From Dillenia suffruticosa (Eukaryota; Streptophyta; Magnoliopsida; Dilleniales; Dilleniaceae), in NCBI GenBank assembly GCA_033439265.1, contig JAVTVX010000027.1:5967001-6031000 (forward strand): 64,000 bases of DNA, written 5' to 3'. The notes beneath the pieces were generated by a model, which worked only from the letters and a program-made list of their open reading frames with translations, did no database searches and was not told the DNA's origin. The position numbers and the translations under genes were made by a program. Shown here one piece after another: positions 13,401 through 28,871 of the stretch. The first letter of the stretch is position 1, and every line of letters starts with the position of its first letter.

Positions 13401-14369
13401 TCTTATTTTAAAATTCCATTTTTTTTTATTAATAAAAGAGTATGTGAAAGGGATTAGCTTTAGGGAATCCAAAATATAAGTTGGTGGCTTTTGGAAACAT
13501 TTTGGAAACTTCTTTTTATGGCCTGCCTTTTGACGTAGATATTATTTCCTGTAATTCAAGTACGTGAAAGCTCATATATTTCCATTTGTCTTGATTTAAG
13601 TTGGCTATTGTTTATTCCATCACTTTAAACCAATTCTACTGCACTTTGTATTAGACCAGACCACTTATTTCCCCCATCTCATGGGGCATTAACAAGGGCA
13701 TGATTTGCTTTTTACTGTGCACATTAATTTAGTTCATTGTGTTTTGTTACTTTATTGACTCATAATGTACCTCTGATTAGGTTGAAGGCTCATTTCGAAA
13801 ATAATCCAAGGGACTTAGGTACACTGGAAATTAATTTCATGGACATGGATTTTTCTTATAATCTCAACCTTTAAGAGTATAATCCTGGGTGTATTTGCAG
13901 ATTTGTTAAAACATGACAAGATCCTCAGTAAGAAACCACTCCCAGCTCATCTACAAGATGTACCTGAGTACCTGCTAGACCCAACAACACAGGAGGCTAG
14001 GAAGGCTGTAAAGCTTGCTAGAGCAGCAATGGGAATAAAGCCAGATCGTCACCATGGACCCAAGAGAAAATTTAAGAGAAGTAAAGATCCTCTGAGAGCC
14101 TTATCTGCCGAGGTAAATTATCTGTGCTATCTCAAAGATGCCACGTTACAAGATGTTTGCTATTATTATACCCAGCAAATTTATCCTAAATTAGGTTGTA
14201 GCCTGATTGTTACTTACGTAGGCTTCCTTGTATAGCTGGCATACAAATAGTGCCTAGATGATAATTTAAGAGTGCTAAAGGATTCATGTTGGTTTGACTT
14301 CAGGGACCAAAGAGGAAAGGAAAAGCAATGTATGACAGCGGCAAACACAAGAAGAGGAAACCTGTTTGA
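4458..14369 (+). CDS. RH16: DEAD-box ATP-dependent RNA helicase, DDX56/Dbp9/RH16 type (15 exons, 598 aa)
   Basis: Exons: 4458-4646, 4744-4905, 5008-5097, 5398-5526, 5871-5971, 6600-6714, 8491-8622, 8983-9048, 9222-9401, 10434-10529, 11179-11316, 12766-12848, 13781-13818, 13901-14112, 14304-14369. All joins are GT-AG and keep phase, giving 1,797 nt with one stop. Motifs: acidic N-tail with a run of Glu; Q motif from about residue 30; AKTGSGKT (72-79); PSREL (110-114); DEAD (189-192, split by an intron); SAT (220-222); ATD (340-342); HRIGRTGR (403-410). A charged insert follows ATD, typical of the DDX56/Dbp9 branch, and the C-tail is Lys/Arg-rich and probably nucleolar. Family role: ATP-dependent RNA remodelling in 60S ribosome assembly. 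Start: first ATG in the open frame. The gene looks intact. Confidence 0.93.
7075..7350. repeat. 138-bp tandem duplication inside helicase intron 6
   Basis: Two diverged copies start with AATTTCAAATNTCATATTTC at 7075 and 7213. Each ends with a segment like AGTGCTGTAAAGATGTGG. The copies share order along their length, with many substitutions and small gaps, so this is an old local duplication. It lies well inside the 1.78-kb intron 6715-8490 and should not affect splicing. Confidence 0.75.
12880..13285 (-). repeat. GC-rich insertion with terminal poly-T in helicase intron 12
   Basis: A block far richer in G and C than the surrounding intron starts with a T15 run (about 12881-12897) and a G-rich stretch, then continues to about 13285. 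A T run at the plus-strand left end is what the poly-A tail of a retroposed copy inserted on the minus strand would look like. Open frames exist on both strands (for example 12827-13279 plus), but I recognise no protein. I treat it as a dispersed repeat or retroposed fragment of unknown origin. Confidence 0.5.
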
Positions 14370-16874
14370 TGTCATTTGGATCATCCTTAGATTCTGGGGT
14401 AAGTAGCCACACCTCCCCTACCCACACAATTTTGCAAAATATTAGATCAAAGTTAATGTTTCATCTAGGTAATATTGATACATTGTTTGCACCAATTATT
14501 TTTGACCATGTTTTAGTTTTCTTGTATAATATTATATTTTGCATTTTATAGATGCGAACAACTTTCTTATAACAGCCTAAAAACTTTATGTTTTTCTTGG
14601 CCTGTGTAGTCTTGAATTGTTAGGACTGGGAAGGGGCAATACATATGGCTTTCCTTCTGTTTTGGACTCATCTAAAAGATGACTTTCTGCACTTTTGAAC
14701 GCTGTCATAGAAAACGTTTCTATTACTGAAAATCAAAAATAGGGGACAATCAGCTAGGGTTTGGAAGAAACACTAGTCTGCCCTCCTTTCACATCCTCCC
14801 AGTCTTCTCAGTTTTGGAAACCTATACAGTTAATTGTCGGGTGAACAAGTAGATCCTTAGGTGTGCCAACTAACCAAGCAAGGGCATGCAGCTATGTTAG
14901 ATTGAAGCTTGGGTATTTCCTAGGCATGGTATTTCTTTTGCTGAACCAAAGAAAAAAACGAAAGATAATCTCAAAAGAACAAATGGCCTCTCAAAACATT
15001 AGGACAAAATCTTCATTTCTTGCTTGCCTGCAAAATGAACCTATTACCTCTTTGTGGTTGAAATCTTTTTGGAGGACAAATCACATGGGGCAGGGTAGGG
15101 TTTGCCATTTTTTATTTTATTCTTATGATGGGTCAAGCTGTAGGGTTGTCCGAGCTTGACTCATTACACTGGATGAGCTGAATCTAAACTTTATTTTAAA
15201 ATTTATTAAATGATTTGAGTTTTTGAATTAAATTATTTGGCTCAATTTCAACTTGGGGAAAATTCATTCAACGCCGACTCGTCGAGCTCAAGATCAATTT
15301 CAATTGGGTTGGGCCCGTTTTCGTCCTTTGTGCATTGCGAAGATAGCAACTCGAATTGGGTGAGAAGAATAGGACAAAAGAAAACCAGGGGTATTTTGTT
15401 TTTGCTCATTGGGCTCTCCACTTCAAGACATTGTCCCGTTTTGGTGTTTTGTTTGCGAAAAGATTTGAGGATGATTCGAGAAAGGAGTGGAATACTCACC
15501 CGATCCCCATGAAAGTTCCTTTTCCATGCATTTCACAAAGTTTTCTTGTCATGACATGGTCATGGTTTGGTTCGAAAAGCTGCAAAAGACAATGTTGAAA
15601 TAGATTTTTCATTTTTAACTTTTAAATTCGAGATCTAATTAAACAATTTAATATCCTTACCTATTAAATTAACTATCCATTGATATTTCTCTCACTCACA
15701 TACCGCACATCGCCCCATTAGTGAAGCTCTGATATTTAGCCTAATAATTAAATAGATTTTTTTTATATATATAATTTTTTATAATTCTCATACATGCATT
15801 AAATTTGTACTTGATAATTATCAAATTTCCATGTTAAAATAGTGGAATAATATGTAACCATCGAAATAATGATAAATTCTATAAATTTTAATAATTACGT
15901 ATGGTAAAAATTTTCATAGTCAATTAATTGGATGTTTGATTTTTCGGAAAGATTATGTTGATGTAATTGCCTTAAATTGATGGATGGTCCCTCTTTGATT
16001 AGTCTCAGCTCAACGTAATTTCCTTTGATGGTTAGGGTTGGTTTCTCCCGCAAGAATATCCTCGGACTGAATCTCGCGATTCCCATCCGATAAAACGACT
16101 TTTATTGGATAAAGCTTTTACGATAAAAAGGCAAGATAGAATGAGAAAAGTATGTCGTGTCAATCAAAACTTTTCCTTTCTCCTTAAGAAATCTTTTGAG
16201 TACTTTTTACACGAATCCCGAATTACAAATTGGGAGGAGAGGAGGTGAAACCATTGACTCCTTCGTAAAACGACAACATTTTACTTTTTAATATCAAATT
16301 CAAACTTAAAAAAAGATTTAAAAAAAGATTTAAAAGGGTCGATCTATAAAATAAATTTTATAATACTCAAATCGGATTAATTAAATAAAATTCAGATGTC
16401 AACGGTGAAAGAATTAGATTATATGATATGATATGGTCAAACCAAATTGTGTCAGGAATTATTTTAGAATATTTTCAAAAATTTAAAAGAAATAAATGGT
16501 ACCCTTACTTCTAAGTACATCAATGAGGCATCCATCCTTCGTATAATTGCATGTTAGATTGAGGTTGGCTCGGCCAAACTCGAATCATACTTAATTATTA
16601 TCTCTATCTCGCAATTACTTAATTAACTAAAAAAAAACCTTAAATCAAATATTCTAGACAAAAAATATGAAATATTCCATTCATGATAATTAATTTGGCT
16701 TACCGATTTCCCGGTGATTGTAGTTAAAAAATTAATGATATAATAGATAAAATATTTCACAAAAAAGATCTCTAATTGCAAAACTCAATATTTATAAAAA
16801 TAAAATTACTTTAATTAAAAATATTATGAAAATACAATAATTTATCAGAAGTTCAGATTTCTTTAAAATCATGA

Positions 16875-16877
<3 letters not shown>
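14370..16877. other. Helicase 3' flank and intergenic DNA
   Basis: The first few hundred bases hold the helicase 3' UTR. A clear poly-A signal could not be chosen among several AT-rich candidates. Overlapping short frames at 15237-15598 lie in a less AT-rich patch but show no family motif or splice structure. Nothing else is supported. Confidence 0.5.

Positions 16878-16923
<46 letters not shown>
16878..16923. repeat. (TC)n microsatellite
   Basis: An almost pure TC dinucleotide run of about 22 units in intergenic AT-rich DNA. Likely length-polymorphic. Confidence 0.95.
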
Positions 16924-19003
16924 TTCTATTCATAAATTTATTTTACTTGTGTGTAAGTAAAGATCTAATATCAGAATAAATACCCCTTCATTAAATATGA
17001 TTCCGTCGTCTCTTGCATGTCTTTCTTGGCTGTATCTATTATCTAATATTGCTTGGCTGAAGTCAGATTTGTTTTTGACTTCATAGGGTAAGCGTAGCCC
17101 ATAGGTTTTGACCTAACAATGTTTCAACATTTTCAAAGCTGGCTTTGGTCTTCCTTTCACCCCATTTTGAGGCTCATCACTGTCCGTCTTGCAACCCCTC
17201 TTTCTTGTTGACAAGTGATTTTCGAAACTTAATGCAAGCACGTGGGACCTTGTTAGGTATGCCAACAATCGATATGATTATCAACGTATAATTAGTTTAG
17301 TTTGAGTGAAATATGATATTAAATTTCTTAATTAAATTTTTGAATTTAATTTACGATTTAGACATAAAAAAATTACATTAGAAAGATAATTTCCTTAAAT
17401 GGGTCACTACAAATCTCAAACCGGATTAGTTAGAATATGATTCCGAATACCGATTAGTATAATACTAAAAAAAATCGTTATGATTTTCTTTTATAGATTT
17501 TCATTACGTTTTAAATATTTAATAAGAATTTAAACTGAAAGATTGATCGATATAATTATGTTAATATAATAAATAATAGATAATTATTTAACAGTTATAG
17601 AAATAAAAAATAATATTTTTTTCATAATTGTAACTTCAATTATTACAAATATTAGAGATATATAGAATAAAAGATGAGAGAGATATTCAAAAGTTTAATA
17701 AAATATAGAAATTCATTTTTAATGACGGCATTATTGTTAAAATATGATTTTACTAGATACACACTTTTATATACATTATAAACTTTTCAAATTTAAACAC
17801 TAAATTAAAGACAAAAATAATGATATCCGTTTTAATCCAATTTGATTTGATTTTCATTCTTTAGGCCTCGCACAAATTTTCTATAGTTTGCCTAATCCAC
17901 TATTTAATATATATTATATAGTAAACCCTTTCAATTCCGGTCTAGCTAGTTCAACCGGTTCGTTATAGTATGGTATTCAAAACATTAGTTGTGTTCAAAG
18001 TTTTTTGAAAACAAACATTTTTAACGACGAACAATTGATTAAATGGAGAAGTATTAGATTTTTTAATTAAAATTCAGATTTGAATTTTAAAAATTATGTT
18101 AGAAGAGTTCTCGCCTAAAGATAGCTCATCAATTAACTTGAATAAAAAAAATTAAAATATAATTTTAAATACTGATCGGTGAAGTAAAAAAAAAATCATA
18201 TGAAAAAATTTGAAAAAACAAATCAAAATTTTCGCGGTTTTCCCTAAAAAGGAGGTAGAGAAACTTGATTCTTTTCTTTTTTTTCCAAACAAGGATATTA
18301 TTTTTGATTTGTCTCTATTTTCGCAAGCTAAACATAAGGCTTGTTGTCTCATGTATGTCTTTTTGTCCTATTTATCATTCTTTATGCATGTAAAAATTTA
18401 AATATAATTATAAATAATGCATATTTTGACATCATTTTCAAATTATTTTTTGGTCAAAGAAGTAGGTTGAATGTGTTAATTATGTAGTGTTGACATGATT
18501 AGGTAAACCATTTTAATTAAAAATAATCTCAAAATAAAAATTATTTATATTTTTAATATCAGAATGAGAAATTTCTTTTTTCATAAATGTCTCTCGTTAG
18601 GGTTATGAAATCCCAGGATATGAGATCCCCACTATGCACTAACAATTATTATGATGGTCTTTAATTAGTTTATTTTAAAGTTTCTAATTTTTTATTTAAT
18701 AATAGAATTAAGAGTTGCACTTGATGCATAGGCACTGCAAGACCTGTTGGTCCTCATAACTTATTTCGAAATTGATAAATATTTTTAATTTTTATAAGAC
18801 AAAAATGCCTTTAACATCTTTATAATAATATAAAACAAAAAATATGCCATAAAAGTGATTCGATTTTTTTACCTTTTTTTATAACTAAAAGAAAATTTGA
18901 ACAAAATTTTGAAATCACATTAAAAATACAATATTATAATAAGAATATGAATGCTAACGTTTCATTATTTTAATAAATTATTACAATCAGTTCGATTTAT
19001 AAA
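16924..19003. other. AT-rich intergenic DNA
   Basis: No gene, RNA gene or complete mobile element is visible. It is very AT-rich with many short frames. A phrase of the type 'catcggattagttagaatatgattcc' style intergenic repeat near 17420-17460 recurs near 37470-37500, so parts are probably old dispersed repeats. Confidence 0.45.
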
Positions 19004-19683
19004 TGTTGAAATCGGATTTTGACTCCACAAATAACTATTATTCCGACTTGAATAGGGAACTGATGTCGAGATGTTTGTCAGATCTTCTTGAATGGAAAAC
19101 TTGCAAAAACCCTGTCGGGGGTGGCTCCATGGGGTGATTCTGACGTTCAAGTCAGAAAGTGTAATAAAAGAAAGACTGGTGGTAGTTTATAACTTTTGCC
19201 CTGTGTTGTTCCATGTGTATTGCATGTAGAGTATTGTACAATGAGTACTATATATAAAGATATATTGTATGTTGCCTATATAATGTCATATGATATAATC
19301 TGTATATATGTGTATGAAGTTATACGCTTGAATGCGCATATCATTGAGTATGAAATTATACCTTTGATGATACAGAATTGGCTATGAAACTGTATTTCTC
19401 TTGTGGAGGATTGAGTTGCCCCGTGTGTATTTTCTTTGCTCTACATATATAGTCTTCTATGTGCCAAGATGTGGAGAAAATTTTTTATGAAATGGTAAGA
19501 ATTTGATTTAGAATCACTCAAAATTAATGAAACTTTAAGATTTTAGAAACATTTTTTTTCCTTATTGAGAGTACAAGAAAATTGAAATCTTACGGAAATA
19601 AGAAAAATTTTCACTGTCATGAAAATTTCCTTCCTTATCGGATAACCATGAATAATTATAAAATGTTAAATTGAGTACCATCA
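19004..19683 (-). repeat. Left LTR (3' LTR if the element reads on minus)
   Basis: Pairs with 21,888-22,581. Shared landmarks in order: CAGATCTTCTT, AACTTTTGCCCTGT, AGTACTATATATAA, AATGTCATATGATATAAT and GAGGATTGAGTTGCCCCGTG. Substitutions and small gaps are frequent, so the element is old. A TATA-like string sits mid-LTR and could serve either strand. Confidence 0.8.
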
Positions 19684-19913
19684 TTTGCTCCCAAATTCTA
19701 ATGTCAATTTTAAAAAATGGTAGTAGAAGTAGAGTGAATTGGAGAGTCGGGGAATCGGAAGAGACACGAAAGTAGAGTATTAACTACAGAAAATACCGAT
19801 TAGGTTTTTGTGTTTCTTTGAAAAGGATTTTCGTACCGGATGAATCGTATTCTCTATATTTTTTGTGATAAAATGTAAAAACTGTTTGAGAAAAAGTTTT
19901 GATAAAGGGTTTG

Positions 19914-20012
19914 TGACCGAGAGGCTGAATGACCAAGAGGTTGAGTGACCGAAAGGTCAGGTGACCAAGAGTAATCAGGAGGTCGAGTGATTGAGAGGTC
20001 AAATGACCAAAA
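19914..20012. repeat. 16-bp degenerate minisatellite inside the LTR element
   Basis: About six head-to-tail units resemble GTGACCAAGAGGTCGA, with one or two changes each and one short unit. They form the block of alternating 'tgaccgagagg' and 'tgaccaagagg' phrases. The encoded minus-strand peptide is a repetitive Leu/Ser/Pro string, not a recognised gag domain. Confidence 0.7.
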
Positions 20013-20929
20013 TATACTTAGAGAATATGGCCGAGCAAAGTGTATTGAGAGAGATAAAGGACTGATCGTGGGTTGGATAGCCAAGAAGTCACTCAACAAT
20101 TTGTAGGCTCTGTGATTGTGGTCAGACAGGCTTGATAAAAAATTTGGATCATAAGGTTTGTGAAGGGTTTTGAAACAGAAGGTCACCTTGATATAAGCTA
20201 GATTAGGAGTGTAATGATTGAGAAAAAGTTAGAGGAAGTGGTGAAAGAGATTGAGTTAGGTGATAAATACTTGTTGAGGTTATCGGCGAAGAATGATCGG
20301 GTGAACTAAACGCCAAAGGGATGCCTCTGATAGAAATTGCTAAGAAATCATCATGTGCGGAGTTTCCTGTAGTTTAAATGATATGGAGAAGATGTGTAAT
20401 CTCATACATATAAGGTTAGAATTTGGTTATGGATTTTTTGGTGAAAATTGTGGAGAAATGCTCGATTCTAAAGTGTTTGATGTAGAGTGTTTGTGTTATG
20501 AAAAGTGGAAGCTAGCTACACTTGGTTAAGTTTCGGGTAATGTCCCGGTTTTGTGCTAGAGGGAATCAAACAAGAGAGGATAGCAGAAGCTACCTTGCGC
20601 AATAAAGACACCGAGATTGGGTGCTAAAGACTGACCTAGAGTTTATATTTTGTCAATGTGATGAGAGCTTAGTGAGTGCGAGAAGTTGGAGGTTAGAGTG
20701 AAAGAGAATGAGATAAGATTGCTGTGGCTAGCTGAGGAGGCTCTTTGGACTTTCATATGTATATAAGGAAGATGTTCATTGGTCGCCATTGTGTCCTTCT
20801 TACATCCTGTGCTTGCATAATATATAAAAATTTTATAAATGAGAGAGTAGATTGCGTTGAGATAAACTATCTTGAGTGTTGAGTTGTTTCGAAAGGTATT
20901 GTAGCTATGAGAGTATATTACACATCAGA

Positions 20930-21480
20930 GCCGAGAGAATATATATATGTTGGAGCAAATTACAACTGGTATGTTACGGTGTCGAGAGAAAGGGAGCTAG
21001 ATCCCATCCGGTGCAGTATTGCCATATTAAATAGAAAACCGAGAGAAAGGAGTTGAATCCTATCTGAACACAGATACCTACATATAAACAGAAAACCAAG
21101 AGAAAAGAAATTGAATTCTATCTTAGGGATGGGCCTATAATAAGTAGAAAATTGAGAGCAAGGAAGCTAAGTCCTATCCAAAGACCAGGACCCATATATA
21201 AATAGAAAACTAAGAGAGTGGTATGGAACCCTTGTGTATCACAGAGCCAAAAAAGTGGATGCAGAACCCTTTGGAGGCATAGCGCCAAGAGAGTGGGTTG
21301 CATTTACACGGTTGGGTGGTAAGACTCGTATTGACGATGCGTTTCGAGATGTAGAGCTGAGAGAATGAGTGCGAAGCCTATGTGAGGCATGGAGTTGAGA
21401 GAATGTTTGGGAGCCACCCGTTTAGAAGTTACATCTGGTACATTGGCTTTTTGAGAGGCGTGTAGCCAAGAGACCTGCTT
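20930..21480. repeat. ~57-bp degenerate tandem repeat inside the LTR element
   Basis: Phrases of the type GAAAACCGAGAGAAAGG recur at 21,033, 21,091, 21,147 and 21,205, spacings 56-58. Each is followed by an AAT/CCTATC-like string and a CCTATATA-like string. Looser units with 'gccgagag' or 'gagttgagag' extend on both sides. Such arrays are common in untranslated spacers of gypsy-type elements. Confidence 0.65.
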
Positions 21481-21887
21481 AACGGAGGGGTATCCCCAAC
21501 TGTGTCATCACTAGTTGAGAGTTGGTTTCGATTGTTGCACGGTTGACATGATCAAAATGTTACAAAAGAGAGTCATAGCATGTAGAATAGAGGTATTATT
21601 GTTATAATAAATATAAAACAAAATTTTAGATTGAAACAACTAGTTAATAATACAAAAACATTAGTAAAATACTAAGAGGTGACAGGTAGAGATTATTAAA
21701 TCGGAGTATTCGATGGATCTGGATCATAGTTGAACACTTCAATACGGAGAGGCATCTAGAGGATGAACAGTATCCCTGTCTGATGTCGCACATGGATGAT
21801 GGAGGCATGGCGATAGGAGAGACGGATCGAAACAAAGCGTGAAGTCTCTTTGGCCTATCAGTCAGTCGTTTTCCATGAACACCAATT

Positions 21888-22581
21888 TGTTGAGATTGGA
21901 TTTTGGCTCTACAAATAATTGCTCTTTTGACTTGAATGAGAATTGGTGCAAGGTGTTCATCAGATCTTCTTAGATGGAAAATCTACAAAAACTCTGCCAG
22001 GATGGCCCGACAGGGGATTCCAACGCTTAAGTCAGAAAATGTAAAAAATGAAAAACTAGTGATAACCTGTAACTTTTGCCCTGTATTGTCCTGTGTATAT
22101 CGTGTATAGAGTATTGTTCAATAAGTACTATATATAAGAATATATTGTATGTTATGTATGTAATGTCATATGATATAATTTGTGTGTACATCTATGAACT
22201 CATACATTTGATCATGCATAGAATTGAGTATGAAGTCGTATTTCTAATAGTATAGAATTGGCTATGAAGCCGTATTTCTCTTGTGGAGGATTGAGTTGCC
22301 CCGTGTATATTGCCTATATTCTGTATATATAGTTTTCTATATATTAAGATGTGTAGAAAACCCTACTTATCTCGTGGAGAAATTATTTTCCGAAATGATA
22401 AAAAATTTGATATAGAATCACTCGACATTAAAAAAGTTGTAAAATTTTAGAAATATTTGCTTCGTTATTGAGAATACAAGAGATTTGAATCTTACGAAAA
22501 TAAAAAAGTTTTCGTTTTTGTGAAAATTTCATTTCTTAACAGATAATCATATAATTGTGACAGTTAAGTCAGGTACCGTCA
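21888..22581 (-). repeat. Right LTR (5' LTR if the element reads on minus)
   Basis: Second copy of the LTR at 19,004-19,683 with the same landmark order and the same TG...CA ends. A primer-site-like sequence is adjacent on its internal side. Confidence 0.8.
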
Positions 22582-22587
22582 ATATAG

Positions 22588-22717
22588 AAAATCTATTGTC
22601 ATAAATGTATAAATATAATATTATAAATATAAAAAATATAAATATTAAAATATTAAAATATTTTCAAAACCAAATCAATAATTGATTTGATTTTAATATA
22701 TAATATATTTTAACAGA
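22588..22717. repeat. Dispersed AT-rich LTR-end fragment, second copy near 38.94-39.06 kb
   Basis: Both copies share, in order, AAAATCTATT, TATAAATATAAAAATATAA, AAATATTTTCAAAA, a near-palindrome around ATCAATAATTGATTTGATTTT, and an end like TATAATATATTTTAACA / TATAATATATTTCGACA. Read on minus, the end becomes TGTTAAAATATATTATA, the look of a copia LTR start. It abuts the LTR carcass ending at 22,581. Confidence 0.6.
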
Positions 22718-23600
22718 TATAATAATATAAATTTTAAAAAATAAAAATTAATTTCAAATTTATGATTTATTAATTAAATTGGTTTATATTTGTCTTGAAC
22801 TGGGTTTTAGCCCAAACCCAGCCCTAATGTAGGATGAAGCTTTTGAGGAAATATACAATTTTAACATCAAGCCTCAAAATATAGGACTTGAACTAACACT
22901 CGCAAGAAAGAGAATAATCATATTAAATTAATTAGCATAAGACATGCTCAGGTAAAGCCTCGTAATATATTCAAATTAGTTAGTTATAAAAATTAATGCT
23001 ATATTTTTTAATTTTTATCAAATACCATCTACTCTACTACTATTGCTGCTTCAATACGAAATATCATTTTTTCCCTTTTTACCCTCCCCCACACGACGCC
23101 GGTATAAATTTATACATTTAATTAAAAATTAATATTTGTAAATTATTAAATAATCATTTAATAATTACTATTATTTTACTATCCGAACTTTAAAAAAAAA
23201 AATAGTGAAGGAAATTTGATTACTAATTAATTAGTATTCAAAGGGAATTATAAAATGGTATGGTAACTCTATTCATTTTTTTTTTCGAGAGAGGGGGTGG
23301 GGTAGGACTTTAATTTCAAGGCTGAAAGCTCTCAGAGTGTGTTTAGTTATCAAAAATAAAAGTGTTTTTAAAAAATTAAAACTGTGTTTAAATATTTTAT
23401 TTTTTAAATCTTAAAAAATGATAATTATAAAACATGATTTAAAGAGAAATAGAAAATAGTTTTAGAGATATTTTATATTTTTTTATTATAAATAAAATTT
23501 GTATTTTTTAAATTTTTATTTTTTAAAATAAAAATTAAAAAAATTTTAAAATTTAAAAACATTTTAAACGGACCATTAGGTTTCCACAAAAATTTTCTGT
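22718..23600. other. AT-rich intergenic DNA before the squalene epoxidase promoter
   Basis: No gene or element is recognised. A stretch of mostly A and T (23,340-23,570) immediately precedes the GC-richer proximal promoter. Confidence 0.5.
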
Positions 23601-23607
23601 CACCGAG

Positions 23608-23714
23608 ACGTGACCACAACAGCAGCCCGGAATGTCACCACCCCTTCCACGTGACCACAAACCCTCCCTCCCTCCGTGTTGTTCTTTTCTTGTTCGTTTT
23701 TCTCTCTGTATAAA
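23608..23714 (+). promoter_or_regulatory. Squalene epoxidase proximal promoter: repeated ACGTG motif, G-box, TATA box
   Basis: The 12-mer ACGTGACCACAA occurs exactly twice, at 23,608-23,619 and 23,649-23,660. The second copy is part of a perfect G-box CACGTG at 23,648-23,653, the core bound by plant bZIP and bHLH factors. A TATA box TATAAA lies at 23,709-23,714, which would place transcription start near 23,740 and give a leader of about 120 bases. Factor identity is not deducible. Confidence 0.6.
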
Positions 23715-23798
23715 TCGCTGTCCCTGCCCTACAACGTCTCTCGTCCTTCTTCGATACAGAGAAATCTACATTGACGAATCTTTAATAAAGAAAAACGA

Positions 23799-23810
23799 AT
23801 GAAGAGTTGA
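23799..23810 (+). CDS. Minimal upstream ORF (3 codons) in the squalene epoxidase leader
   Basis: ATG AAG AGT TGA lies in the predicted leader. Its stop is 53 bases before the main start at 23,864 and it does not overlap it. Very short upstream frames can lower translation of the main frame or tune it with reinitiation. It could equally be neutral. The context (CGAATGA) is not a strong plant start context. Confidence 0.4.
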   Translation: MKS

Positions 23811-23863
23811 GAGGGAACGTGAGAGAGAGAGAGAAGGAGTGCGTTCCATCTGTTCTATTAAAG

Positions 23864-28058
<4,195 letters not shown>

Positions 28059-28871
28059 ACTGGCAGGAGAAAATGCTTCTTAGTTGGCAATTGAATATCC
28101 TGCCCTTCTGTCAGAAAGGTATGATGAGGTTTGTTCTCAACTGCCCAAGTTTTGGGCTGAATAGAGCAATTGTATTTGTGTATGCATATAATCTCTGATC
28201 ACCACTAGAAAATGTGTGATTATCTTGCCAAGTGTACCTATCTATTCAATGAAATCCCCATTATTTATGCTTCTTCGCGTGGTCGAACTCATGTTTTATG
28301 GTTGTGTTTTGTGGGAACTTTGGAGGACAATATTATATATGGCATGCGAAAATTGTGAGCCACAAAGTAGTCATTCGACCTTTTCAATGGATTAGCTAAA
28401 AAATTTAGATTTTTCTACACCACCGAGCTTGTAGCTTAGACACAATAGTGATGATATCTCTTTTTTTTTTGGTGCAACTGATATCTCCAGTGATTATAAG
28501 GTCATGAGTAGTGTAAATGTGTGCTGCCATAATGCTTTAAAACTTAGACAGTTTGTGAATTGAATTTAAATATTAGTATTTTGTTTGTTCTAAAGTATGA
28601 TTTACCCCCCTTTATCAACCCCCCCCCCCCAAAAAAAAGGAGAAAAGATATTGAGATTTTCTCTAAAATGAGTTATTTATTTATTTCACGACAATAAAAA
28701 TTATTAATAACTTGGTCCAGTCATTCATTTCGTGTTCCTGGGGGACAAGTATTCCAGTGAGGCCACAAACAATTCGCTTAATTGGGAAGCTTTCTCTGGA
28801 TGACCATGATTTTTTTTTTAAATGGTGGGGGCATCCTCTGTCGTGTTCTCCTTTGTTTGTGTGGCACTCTA
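28059..28871. other. SQE 3' UTR and intergenic DNA
   Basis: The SQE 3' UTR probably ends near 28,250-28,270, where AATGAAATCCCC-like sequence offers a weak poly-A signal. The rest holds only homopolymer runs (C then A at 28,619-28,639). No gene is seen. Confidence 0.5.

Larger units (their letters stand above)
19004..22581 (-). mobile_element. Decayed LTR retrotransposon, internal part deleted or non-autonomous
   Basis: Two direct repeats of about 680 and 694 bp flank 2.2 kb of non-coding DNA. On plus both begin TGTTGA and end TACCATCA / TACCGTCA, giving TG...CA ends. Flanking pentamers ATAAA and ATATA are a possible worn target duplication. On minus, the sequence just inside the right LTR (21,887 leftward) reads AAATTGGTGTTCATGG. 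This resembles a C-to-T-decayed gypsy-type primer site (AAATTGGCGCC...). The sequence just inside the left LTR reads GGGAGCAAA, a short purine tract. The element therefore probably reads on minus. No gag or pol motif survives; 2.2 kb is too short for a full gypsy interior. Confidence 0.75.

Noticed and set aside
15237-15598. Three overlapping frames in a less AT-rich patch, taken at first for an exon
   Set aside because: No recognised motif, no splice partner and openness on both strands; probably an old repeat or random.
20930-21480. Regularly spaced repeats considered as a CRISPR-like array
   Set aside because: Units are degenerate and contiguous with no unique spacers, and the host is a eukaryote.
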